Source: Steinernema hermaphroditum
Lineage: Eukaryota; Nematoda; Chromadorea; Rhabditida; Steinernematidae
DNA: 64,000 bases
Assembly (NCBI GenBank): GCA_030435675.1
Contig: CM059624.1
Coordinates: forward strand, 16,330,769 to 16,394,768
Reading direction: 5' to 3'
Below the pieces are notes generated by a model that saw nothing but the letters and a program-made list of their open reading frames with translations, was not told the DNA's origin and did not search any database. The translations under genes and the position numbers were made by a program. This document shows, one piece after another, positions 1 to 10,292 of this stretch (the stretch's first letter is position 1; the number at the start of each line of letters is the position of its first letter).

Positions 1-736
1 GAGTATTTTCAATTTGTTCATCCGTGAACAGCCAGCCCTGAGGGATGCCGTTTTCTCGCACTCCCATATTGCAGGAATAAAGGAAATAGACTAAATCTGG
101 CAGAAAAGGAAATCAAAATTGCGTGACACCGGCACGAACATAACATATTTCCAAGCTGGTTGTGAATGTGCGTCTCGCGACGACATTTTTTCAAGATCAC
201 AATTCGACTACTGTAGCTAAGATCAGACCACGGAGATGATGAAAGCCGGCGGGGAGCCGGCCGTCTTCCTCGTCGCCTCGCGATTTCCCTCACCATGGTC
301 GCAAGTTGTTCATCGATTTCGTGTTAAAGACTGCATCAACATGCAGCCGTTTCTTTTGACAATTTGTGATCTGTGCATTTGGTAAAATATTGCAGGTTCA
401 TGAGTGATCCGAGGCTCCACTTTTCATCATTGACCTCTCAGATTTTTAAGTTCAAGTGCTTGCTTTTTAAGTTGTGACCTTGATTAATGTGTTTTCGATG
501 AACAAGTCTGTGGATTCTAAAACCTCACTTACAATCTCTACTCACTCAGAAAAAATTGCACGATTTCTTGAGCAATGACATTATTTTACCAGTCCTCACA
601 TTCTGATGATGGGGTCTGCGATGATAGTCCAGGTTGCACACATATTCTCGATTTACTCATTGTTAAATAACCTACCGTGAGAGATGCCCATCCACACATC
701 GCTGGTGGTCTTTGATAGCTAGTCCTTTTTCAGAGC
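1..736. other. Non-coding flank upstream of DLST copy 1
   Basis: No gene is supported here. A minus-strand open frame of 92 codons near the left edge is basic and low in complexity, with no recognised domain. The tract ends in a pyrimidine-rich TTTTTCAG (about 726-733) directly before the DLST start, which looks like a spliced-leader acceptor. Confidence 0.5.
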
Positions 737-2753
737 ATGTTCCGACTTCCCGGGGTGCAGCGCTTGGCGCTCGGAGTTGCTTTTCGTCAGGTAAAGAGCT
801 GTGTGCCTGCAAACGCATGCTAACGACACATCCTGCTTTCAGCTTTTGCCCGCTGGATCACGTGGAGTTGCACGTCTCGCCAAGGGTTAGTTTTATGTGC
901 TAAGAGTGAATATCAGTTAAAAGAGGATTTACAGTTGATTAACACGTAATTGTGCGTTAATAGAAAACAGCAACATTAAAATAGTACGCCCGAGAGCGTC
1001 ACAAATAGCAACTATCAGAATGAGAATCGACACACAACAGCATGTTAGAGATTGTACCATGATGTGGGAAGGAAAATGTTGTAGCGAGCGTCACAGAAGA
1101 AGAAAACGTATTTAACATGAGATCCAATACGTAAAATAAGCACACAGCACCTCCGTCTGCAGAATAAAGAGTCCGTTAACAACGGTAACTAAAACATCAA
1201 AAACCAATCCAACATTAGATGGGTTTTATGAGACGAACGACGCTACATGTAGCATTAAATTATGAAAATACCACCAAGTGCAGCTTTTACAAAGTCACAC
1301 AACTCAGGATTTATCAAAAACAGAGATGAACTGATTGTTACTGACACCCAGCTTACGTTTGTGTATTTTAGTGCCCCGCGCTGTGGCAGTCCAACAGTAC
1401 CCAAGACGGTATCTTCACATAAGCCGTGCACTTTGTGAGTTCTGTCAGCTGTATCTGGGTTAATTGAAGAACCTTCCTAGACTCCGACGTTATCGAGGTG
1501 GAAGGACCAGCCTTCGCCGAATCGATTTCGGAGGGTGACATTAGGTGGATCAAGCAAAAGGGGGACTTTGTCAACGAGGATGAGCTTGTTGCTGAAATCG
1601 AAACTGACAAGACCTCCGTGGAAGTGCCCGCTCCCCAGGCGGGAACCATCGTTGAACTCATGGTCGAAGACGGGGCCAAAGTGACAGCAAAACAGAAGCT
1701 CTACAAACTGCAGCCTGGTGGTGAAGGAGCCGCTGCTCCCGCACCCGCCGCCGAAAAGCCCAAGACTGAGGAGCCTAAGAAGGAGGCCGCTGCTCCGGTC
1801 ACTCCTCCTCCGGCAGCGAAGGCCAACGCAGGCCAGATTCCCGTGTCAGCCCCACCGACCCCGAAAGCTCCTCAAGCACCGATCAGCTCTAAACCCGTCA
1901 CTCAGATCCCTGTCACCGGAGTTCGCATTCCTGCTGGAGTCCCAGCCGAGCAGGCCATCACTGGAAGCCGCGGCGAGACCCGTGTGAAGATGAACCGCAT
2001 GCGTCAGCGTATTGCTCAACGCCTGAAGGACGCCCAGAACACCTACGCTATGTTGACCACCTTCAATGAAATCGACATGAGGTGGGCTGCAAAAGTCACT
2101 AGCCAAGATGTGATCGTGTTTCAGCAAGGTTATTGACATGCGCAAGACCCATCAAAAGGCCTTTGAAAAGAAGCACGGAACCAAGTTGGGACTGATGTCG
2201 CCCTTCATCCGAGCTGCTGCTTATGCTCTCCAAGACCAGCCAGTGGTTAATGCTGGTTAGTGAATAAGCACATTGACTGATACGATGGGTTACTTTAGTC
2301 ATCGACGAAGGCGAGATTGTCTACCGTCAGTTCGTCGACATGTCCATCGCCGTGGCCACCCCGAAGGGACTCGTCGTACCTGTCCTACGCAACGTCGAGT
2401 CTATGGACTACGCCACCATTGAGCTTGCGCTGAAGGAACTCGGAGAGAAGGCCCGCGACAACAAGCTTGCCATTGAGGATATGGACGGCGGCACATTCAC
2501 CATCAGCAACGGCGGTGTCTTCGGCTCGGTGTTCGGAACGCCCATCATCAATCCTCCTCAATCAGCCATCTTGGGAATGCACGGAATCTTTGACAGACCA
2601 GTGGCCATCAACGGAAAAGTTGAAATCCGTCCGATCATGAAGGTAGCCCTGACGTACGATCACCGCCTCATTGACGGAAGAGAGGCCGTCACTTTCCTGA
2701 AGAAGATCAAGACCGCCGTTGAAGACCCGACAACAATTTTGATGAACTTGTAA
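737..2753 (+). CDS. dlst-1: Dihydrolipoamide succinyltransferase (2-oxoglutarate dehydrogenase E2), copy 1
   Basis: Mitochondrial E2 of the 2-oxoglutarate dehydrogenase complex; it transfers succinyl from its lipoyl arm to CoA in the TCA cycle. Exons by phase-checked joins: 737-790, 843-885, 1372-1434, 1481-2081, 2125-2255, 2299-2753, giving 448 residues, close to the usual size. The N-terminus is basic and Arg/Ala rich, as a mitochondrial presequence. A lipoyl domain carries the ETDKTS site (Lys about 97). A Pro/Ala/Lys linker follows, with no E1/E3-binding domain, as in animal DLST. The catalytic domain ends with DHRLIDG (His about 419, Asp about 423). The start was chosen because ATG 737 lies 4 bases after a TTTTTCAG acceptor. 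AATAAA is at 2817-2822. A second, inverted copy lies at 10293-11904. Confidence 0.95.
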
Positions 2754-2816
2754 TGAGTAATAGGCACGTACTAAAAACTGCTTTATTGTTTTTCTGATAG
2801 GTGATTGTGAGTATGA

Positions 2817-2822
2817 AATAAA
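2817..2822 (+). terminator. Poly(A) signal of DLST copy 1
   Basis: Canonical AATAAA 64 bases after the stop codon. The equivalent TTTATT is present at 10225-10230 for the inverted copy, so the duplicated block includes the 3' processing signal. Confidence 0.7.
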
Positions 2823-3288
2823 CTCCGGTTTTCAGTGTGTTTTGACATGCCGTAAGCGTATTCGCATTTGATGTTGCAACCTTGTTAGCGCGCAACCAGA
2901 TATTCCAATAGATCTACTGGGCACAAAACTGTCTGCTGCAATGTCGTATGTCTTTTAAACTTAGCGTCGGACCTGGTCATTACTTGGTTCGGGGACGGCT
3001 TAGGAATCCCAGGTGTCGTAAGATTTGGCTTAAGCATCTACAGGTTCTGCTGTCTGACGAGACTAGTAACTTCTTGCACGCATATATTATTCTTTCCGGA
3101 GGGCGTGGGTCGATCCTGATGTAAGTGCCAGTCCAGATCGAACATACGCGAACCTCAAACCTTGTCAAATCTGAAAAGCAGAATTTCCGGTTTTCGCGGG
3201 GTTCGAACTTTCGGAGTCGGGTTCCTGAAGCTCGTCTTCGAAATAAGATATCAATATCTGATGGTTAAATTTCATTTCAGATTGTGTT

Positions 3289-4759
3289 ATGCTTAAAACA
3301 CATCTGAAGCCGAAGCAGACAATGTCATGTGACGACGACATGTTTCGCCAAATGGAAACGTTCGTCTTTATGGACTTCGAAACAACTGGACTGATAGCAA
3401 ATGACCTAATGGATCCATTCAAAAGCCACCCGACGCCGGGAGACAAAAACCGTGACACGGAGCGTGCTCTTCGTGAACTGATTGTTACAAGTAATGCATC
3501 AAGAACGCTTTTTTTGTATCTTCCTTCCCATTGCAGCGCCCATCAAGAACCTCCCCTACATAACCGAGATGAGCTTTGTCACCGCACCTCGCAGTCTCGT
3601 CCTCAACGCCATCGAAGAAATGAAGCAGCGTTCTGAAGACGATTCCAACGGATCGATGGCCGTACGACTCGCCTGCAACGTCCACACACGCCAAGTAAAG
3701 CCTCCGCTGAATGAGCAGCAGTGGAAAGAGTACGAGAACAAACGGAAGACGGTAGAGGCGATCAAGTTGAGCAGAGGCGACCTCGAAGACAAAAACACCT
3801 TTGCCGAGGAATGGCCCGGAGTGCTTCACATGTTGCAGACCTGCAAGAAGCCCGTCTGCATTGTCGCACACAATGGAGTGCGATTCGACTTTCGTGTGCT
3901 TTATGCCGAATTAGATAGGAACGATTTGTTCACGGATGGAATGAAAATTGCAGATCAAGCTAGTTATCTATTGCTGTAGCATGGATCTGATCTGGTGGCT
4001 TTAGGTGTACTTCCTCGATTCATATTTCGCGTTCATCGATTTGGAGAAGGAGTACCATAATCATTGCAAGAGTGCCGTTCAGCTGATGGATTTTTCGATC
4101 AGTGCGTCTCTGCTATTATTTACGGAAGCTTTTGAGAATGAGACAATCAGCTTTTATGAAAAATTTGACCGCGTACGACTACGACCGCGTAGTAACAATA
4201 TTCCTTTTAGTTTCGCAGAACTTGCTCACTATTAAAGAAGAAGAAGCAACTGGCCCGACGGAGCCTCAAGCGACAGCGACGATAGTCCGTGACAGGACTC
4301 CCCCACCGAAGGAGATGGCACCTGCACCTTCCGTCCATCGCCTCACTCAGAGCGAGCCTCGAGCAGGAGCTAAACGCCGTCTCTTCCAAGACCAGCTTCC
4401 TCCGGATAGCCCACTCAACTTCATGCGTTCGAGTCAGTGGTCTCCGGCCAGAAAACGACGGCTTACTTCCGCGAGGGAATTGTTTGTGTACGTTGATGGC
4501 TAAGTTACTCTCCCTATTAGAATTGCCCTTTAGACGAAAACAGGACGGTGACTGGAGATTCGACGAAGGCGCCTCGACGCAATATTTCCGAAAGAAGGGC
4601 GCATTCCGACTGGATGAGATGTATGAGCAGTTGATGAACAACAAGCACGACTCTCACTTCGCTCAGGACGACTGCTACGCGCTGCTGCAGATCTCCATCT
4701 GCTTCGGTCGCGACTTCATTGACTATGCGGATGCTCACAGCATGATATTGCCATATTAA
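3289..4759 (+). CDS. DEDDh 3'-5' exonuclease (TREX-like)
   Basis: Predicted 3'-5' nucleic acid exonuclease of the DnaQ/DEDDh superfamily. Proposed exons: 3289-3490, 3537-3949, 4005-4101, 4211-4487, 4534-4759 (404 residues). All three exonuclease motifs are visible: Exo I FMDFETTG, Exo II VAHNGVRFDFRVLYAEL and Exo III HFAQDD, the last fitting HxAxxD of the DEDDh class. A Pro/basic segment of roughly 100 residues lies between Exo II and Exo III, longer than in compact TREX enzymes. The end of exon 2 is uncertain: only a GC donor (ATT|GC at 3950) keeps the frame into VYFLDSYF. ATG 3289 is preceded by TTCATTTCAG (3271-3280), a likely trans-splice acceptor. AATAAA is at 4845-4850. DNA or RNA as substrate cannot be told. 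Confidence 0.8.
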
Positions 4760-4844
4760 GAAGCGTTGTCGGTGAGTAGGATGCAGCTCGTCGATTCTAA
4801 ATCTCATTGATACTCATTCCATGGCTTATTTGTCTCTCCGTGTA

Positions 4845-4850
4845 AATAAA
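4845..4850 (+). terminator. Poly(A) signal of the DEDDh exonuclease gene
   Basis: Canonical AATAAA 86 bases after the stop. A GTGAGT donor-like site just after the stop (about 4771) could instead mark a 3' UTR intron. Confidence 0.55.
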
Positions 4851-4893
4851 CCTTTCATACAAATTGTAATTTCAATCGATTTCATAAATCATC

Positions 4894-5166
4894 TTGTGTA
4901 AACTGCCTAGGAGAATAGAATCATCTGAAGAGAGTGTATTTCTGAACTTTGATGGAGACAGTGTCATCAACAAAAAGCTCAGTGCTCCTCTCCCTAAAGT
5001 GAAGCCCCAGAATCTACGCCCGGTTCATCAACTGACGAATCTAATCCTTAATCCGCCAACACCGCATCACCAGAAGAGTTCATCACCTAGAGAGCCGCGA
5101 ATTCTAGAGACAGTTTCCATTTGTCTCCAATTCGGGGATATTAGGTCGCAGACAGTCCATAAATGA
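4894..5166 (+). other. Open frame of unknown status between exonuclease and sulfurtransferase
   Basis: A 90-codon open frame, Ser/Pro rich in its second half, begins near an acceptor-like CCTAG. It could be an alternative 3' exon of the exonuclease (there is a GTGAGT donor just after that stop) or chance. No domain recognised. Nothing else gene-like is seen between 4851 and 5465. Confidence 0.2.
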
Positions 5167-5465
5167 GATTAGCGTTCTGGACATTTAGGGCTTCACAAAA
5201 ACGCACGACGCGTGTTTTTCGCCTGTCATCTGCGCTCCCACCCCTTGCTCCGTACATAATCGAGTGTTGTTCTTCTCGCGCGCGGCGCTTTCGTCAGTTT
5301 CAAGGTCTCTGACCTTACGGTTTGCCGGTACCGCCTCGTTTTCAGCGAGAATTAGGTGAAACAGGTGCGCGCGGTTGGGAGCTGAACGCCGCGCCGTCTT
5401 CGACGTTTCGTTTTTGATTCGGATCATCGCTGTTGAGTTAACCTTCCTGTCTCAAACTGTTCGAG

Positions 5466-8217
5466 ATGCGCTTTGAACGTTGGCGACCGGGGGCGCCCCC
5501 TCAAGCGCGGCCCTACAACACCGTCCAGGATACGCGTTTCCATCATACGGAGTATGAGGACCCCGACTACTACTACAGCTGCACTCCCGAGAGTGTCCAG
5601 GTGAGTCTCGACGACAACCTTGGCCTATATTAAGTGGGTTAGGAATTCGACGTTAATTGTTAGTTTTTATGTGTTCACATGCAGTTTATGGTGAACGACT
5701 GGTTAAAAAGCTGCCTTTGATGGACCGACTTTTAGTCAAGAAACCGTTTCAGTTTAGATGGACAAATCGTCTAAGGTTACCAGTGTTGCTTCTAAAACTA
5801 GCCTTGTTTCAAGGTATCGGACTCGCTCAGCTACAGTATACAACCTTACTGAATATGGGATTCGTTCAAGATGTGGTATACAACTAGGTCTTAAGTAATG
5901 GTAGACCATGCCAAAATGTTACTTTCTTATACAGCTTCATGGCCTTACCTATAATTACATTATACGTTTTGTCCATCGGCCTATTGACCGTGATATTTTG
6001 CGCTACCGTAACCCTCACCAAATTATTCGTGTTGGACCATGTTTTGACGTCCCAACTAGGCCTTGTACATCTCGCAGCCCATTGAATCCCTTTAGATTAA
6101 TTGCCCCAAGGAGACTGGATGTGTTTTCACTGGCGATCCGTCAGTTCCGTCCATCAATCGCGATTAATAGAACCGCCATTGCAGACGAAAACAATGGACT
6201 TCCCGCCGCCGCTTCCGCCTCTGCCACCGCAAGCGACGCTCGGCAGCGGACGCGTTCTGGTCAGCAACGGCGGCAAATCGTCTGCTACGTCGACATTGAC
6301 GCCAAAGGTGAATGACAAGTGATGATTGATACTGTGCATTGCGATGCAATTATGCTAGACGATTGCTAAATTTATGGAGGAATCTTAAGGAAGCTATTAA
6401 AGGGCATTTCGGGCAAAATAAAAAGATTTTCTCTATGAATGAAATATTGGGTGAGGAATGAAAAATGGAGTTTCAATTCAAAAAGCGTTTAATAGCATAA
6501 AGATACACATTTCACTGAAGGTATTCATCATTCGTACAAACTACCTTAGCCTACTTCTCGAGCAAGAGCCGGATACCTCGTTCATAGAAAACACGGGGTT
6601 TCGAATTAAAAAAAGTTTTTGGCCCAACTTCTGTGTCTTATTCTGAGTGGCTTCCTCTGATGCAGTCACTTACGGATGAACACAGGTGAGGGATAGAGCG
6701 AAAAGAGTGAAGTTAACAACAAACAGGTTAAAAATGGAGAGCCATTGTAGAAGTTGACTTGGAAACATACGTAATCTTGAGTAATCGTACTTTTTTAATC
6801 GTGCCTCGAGTAATCGTACTTTTTGTGAATCGAAGCGTCATTTTTTTCACGTTTTGACCTCTGTTTTCTGTTCATTTCATAACCCTTTCCATACAAATAC
6901 TTAAACGTATCCACTTATTTCCGGGAATCACGTTTTTAATCGGCGCTTCTGATCATTTGTTGTTGATCGTATCGCCTTTTCGATACCCCAAGGTTGCGCG
7001 CAACGATCCGCGTAACGTGTTGCTTTTGCAGGACAAACATGGCCGCCGAAACACGAAGGTTTACCTTTTCGGCGCCTGTTTCACCGCCGTTTCGCTTCTC
7101 CTCGCCGTCACCATCTTGGGATTCTTTGTGCTTCGACCTCCACAGAGCCTCTTCGGCACGCAGACACGCTCCACAGCCAGGCCGTCACCGTTAATCCTGG
7201 ACACAGAGGAAGGACGGACATACACTCATTTGCCTTCGCAGACGGTTTCGCAACCGCCGAGGCCAGTAGATCGCGTCATCGAAGCGAACAACCTGCTCAC
7301 CCTCATGATCACGAAGAGGAAACTGTGCATTTTCGAGGCAAGCTCAGACAGAATCGAGTACAGTCGACAGCTCTTCCGCGAGGAGCACATCGAAGGCGCT
7401 CGTCTTCTGTTCTTCACCAATCTGAGTCACAGTGGCGTTCCTGTGCATCCGCTACAGTTCCAGAGATATGTCCGGAATTTGGGAGTCGATGGTGATTGTC
7501 ATGTGGTGCTGTATGACAGGGGACAGCAGATATGGGCTTCTTATGCCTATTGGATTTTCACGGTGAGTGGCTGAGACAGTTCTAGGGCTACAATGCCTTC
7601 CGATAACGGCATAGCTCTTCCAGTGAACGGAGTCATTTCAGCTGTTCGGCCACAAGAAAGTATCCCTCCTGAATGGCGGTCTTGACGAATGGAAACGCCA
7701 CAGACTAAGCTCGGCGCAATACCGTATCGAGACGGGCCCCGGCGGTTATGTACAACGCCTGGGCACATTCCAGTCGGAATGGCGCTCCGACGTCATCCTC
7801 ACCTTCGACGACGTCATCGCCAACGCCGACACGAAGATCTTCGACGTTGTCGACGCCCAGGCGCCCGAAGAGTACGGTGGACAGACCAGCGGCGCCATCA
7901 ACGGGCACATCCGATCGGCGGTCAACATTCCCGTCGACGGCGTCTACGACTTCAACGAGAACCACTGGAAGAACTCGACTCAACTCTCGGAGCTGTTCGA
8001 GAGTCGCGGCCTCAACCCCTCCAAGCCCGTCATCGTCTACTGTAGCACGTCCACTCGAGCCACCGCCGTCTGGTGGGCACTTATGAAGCAGAACTACCGC
8101 GCCGCCATCTACTTCGGCTCATGGCCAGAGTGGCTTATCAGAGCGCCGGATTATTTGAAAATGATCCCCGATAAGCAGGCGCCCATCTTTGTAAATATCA
8201 CTGACATTCAAAGCTAG
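5466..8217 (+). CDS. Membrane-anchored rhodanese-type sulfurtransferase (MPST/TST-like)
   Basis: Tandem-rhodanese protein related to thiosulfate/3-mercaptopyruvate sulfurtransferases, which move sulfane sulfur through an active-site cysteine. Exons: 5466-5600, 6185-6307, 7032-7562, 7642-8217 (454 residues), all joins in phase 0. The first 86 residues are a Pro-rich cytoplasmic-type tail. A hydrophobic segment follows at about residues 96-118 (YLFGACFTAVSLLLAVTILG), preceded by Arg/Lys, suggesting a type II membrane protein with lumenal or extracellular rhodanese domains. The N-terminal rhodanese domain (about 150-265) lacks a cysteine loop, as is normal. The C-terminal one has VIVYCSTSTRA with the catalytic Cys. 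Intron 2 contains a copy of a dispersed repeat (about 6540-6900). AATAAA at 8275-8280. Substrate preference is not predictable from the loop. Confidence 0.85.
6540..6900 (+). repeat. Dispersed repeat R1, partial copy in sulfurtransferase intron 2
   Basis: This stretch resembles 44590-45130 and about 46020-46200 over several blocks, for example the shared words GAGAGCCATTGT and GTACTTTTTGTG, in the same order and strand. It lies wholly inside an intron. Class of element unknown. Confidence 0.6.
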
Positions 8218-8274
8218 AATTGCATGCAGCTACTGTAGTTCTTGCAGTGTGTACAGACGCGGGTTCTTTTCGAT

Positions 8275-8280
8275 AATAAA
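8275..8280 (+). terminator. Poly(A) signal of the sulfurtransferase gene
   Basis: AATAAA 58 bases after the stop. The convergent arp-6 stop is at 8401, so the two 3' ends are only about 180 bases apart and their 3' UTRs may overlap. Confidence 0.7.
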
Positions 8281-8400
8281 TCTGAAAATGTTGCTTCATC
8301 CAAGGCCCTCTTGCCAACTCCTGACCAGAGTTCGTATAAGTGCACCCCACCCGCACTGCAACAACAACTTTTATGCACTGGATATCGAACTGAAATAACG

Positions 8401-9944
8401 TTAGAACAGTGTCGTATTTCTATCGAACCGCCACAGACAGTTCTTCAATCCATGCTCGTAGTATTCTTCTTTCGTGACAAATCCATACGGGTCTTCATCG
8501 AATTCTGCAACTCTCTTCGCGCACTGCCAAATGTGAGTGTCCGGGTTCTCCGGCTGCCTCACTTCAACGTTGTAAATCGCAGGCACCATCGATCTAAGGT
8601 CCGTCTCTCTAAACCAAAAAAACATCAGCGACGTAGCCCATTCGAACATACAGTTTTTTCTTGAATCCAGGGAATTTCGTAGTCCCGCCAACGAGAATGA
8701 TGTTCTTCAATATTCTGCCGTGATATTCTGAAAAGCCAACGTATTCAACGGTCTCCAACTGGGATCTTACTCTCTGGTAACTGCTGAAGTGTGTGCCAAA
8801 TTCCCTCAGCAACGCCCAGCGAATTGACTCCTATATCGTTCGGGTTGAACATTATCTCCGGCACTGCAATTCTTTCCATGCCCATTTTGAAACTCTGCGC
8901 GTAGATGTATTTGGAGACTGTCTTGCTGTTGGGCTCGTGCAGAACGCCTTCGTAGAGCTCGTAGAAGTCCGGCAAGGTGTAGTCACACACGATGTTGTTC
9001 TTAGGCGTCCCGAAAAGTACTATCATCTTTAAAGCAATTAAAAGTCCCACCAACGCAATGGTTCGTTCGTCGTCAGAAAAATTCTGCGAAACAAAACATG
9101 ACTTCTCCTTGCACTCGTTGACCAGGTAAACGTCATTTTGTACGTTTAGGTGTCGATACGATATCCATTCCTTCAGTTTGTCGGTCAAGTGTTTTCCGCC
9201 CAGGCGTAGCCTACAAAAACACTAGTTATCAATATAATCTAAGTATGGACACAATCTGTATAGAAATCAAGAAAGAACTTACTGCTTCACGCCTCCTTTC
9301 AAGATCTGTCCGTTCATCATCGGCACAAAATGAGTGGCCAAGTGACCGCAGTCAACCACAAGACACAAGTGTGGTTCTGGCGGGTGCAGCTCTAGTGGAA
9401 TTCCAACACACACAGGGCCTGAAACCATAGTGAATTTAAAGGCTCACACGAGATGGTTGAACCTCCAGCTTTTTTTAGCGCCTGAAATCCATAAACTTCG
9501 AATACTATTTCTGGCGATTTGTCCTTTATGACTTGTAGCACATCAAGTGGATCTGTTAGCATTAGTCGCGTGCTTTTCGGGTCAATATTCAGGCAGTCTT
9601 CACCGAAAAGCGGATCCCAAATTGACATTTGTGTGCCCCAATTAGCTGCAATAGCCAGAAATATGATAAATTGGACAAACACAGTAGCTGTACTCACTGA
9701 TATATCCTTTTTCGAACGGCGACGTAAAGGTCAGCGACACACGTTCCTTGACCTTCTCGAACTCCGGCCCGGCAAATACTCGGTTCTTGATACTCTGCGC
9801 TTTGACCACGGAGTTGTGAACGACCCTAAAGGAAGAAAATGAAGAGGACGAACGCTGCACATATGGTGCTTACATCGGAGTGTCCGACGTCGTAAATCCG
9901 GCTTTGACAGTGTGCGATCCATTGTCGATCACAAGAGTTTGCAT
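8401..9944 (-). CDS. arp-6: Actin-related protein 6 (SWR1/SRCAP complex subunit)
   Basis: ARP6 is a nuclear actin-fold subunit of the SWR1/SRCAP remodeller that deposits histone H2A.Z. Exons in transcript order: 9874-9944, 9698-9825, 9463-9645, 9283-9418, 8771-9210, 8652-8727, 8401-8608. Family-typical segments are seen in order: TLVIDNGSHTVKAGF at the N-terminus, SIWDPLFGEDCL, GGKHLTDKLKEWISYRHLNV, CFVSQNFSDDERT, VCDYTLPDF, FNPNDIGV, NIILVGGTTKFPGF and VRQPENP. These match ARP6 better than conventional actin. Exon 5 may contain an in-frame 51-base intron (GTGGGACT...CCTAAG); removing it gives 396 residues, otherwise 413. The start follows a TTTCAG acceptor. It is convergent with the sulfurtransferase gene. 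Confidence 0.93.
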
Positions 9945-10292
9945 CGTCTTGCGAGTCTGAAATGCAAAAGAAATAGACTATAGACATCAGGAAACAAACG
10001 AAAAGAAGCGAAAGAAACTCCGGGTCCATTTCAACGAGACACGCAAACAGGCAAACAGGGGCAACCAGACGGGACAGTGGCATGTTCGCCTTCTATAACC
10101 ATCACGAGACAATATGTTTTGCTAGCATTTCCCGCATCACAAGCTTACAGAAATCACTCACAAAATTAAAACATCATATGCGAATACGCCTACGGTATGT
10201 CAAGACGCTTTGAAAAACCGGAGTTTATTTCATCCTCACAATCACCTATCAGAAAAACAATAAAGCAGTTTTTAGTACGTGCCTATTACTCA

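Noticed and set aside
18..296. Minus-strand 92-codon open frame at the left edge
   Set aside because: Low-complexity, basic, no domain and no splice support.
2082..2136. DLST frame continuing past exon 4 ([10 protein letters not shown] and onward) as a shorter protein
   Set aside because: It reads through a 43-base intron with good donor and acceptor. Splicing restores the conserved [17 protein letters not shown] segment in both copies.
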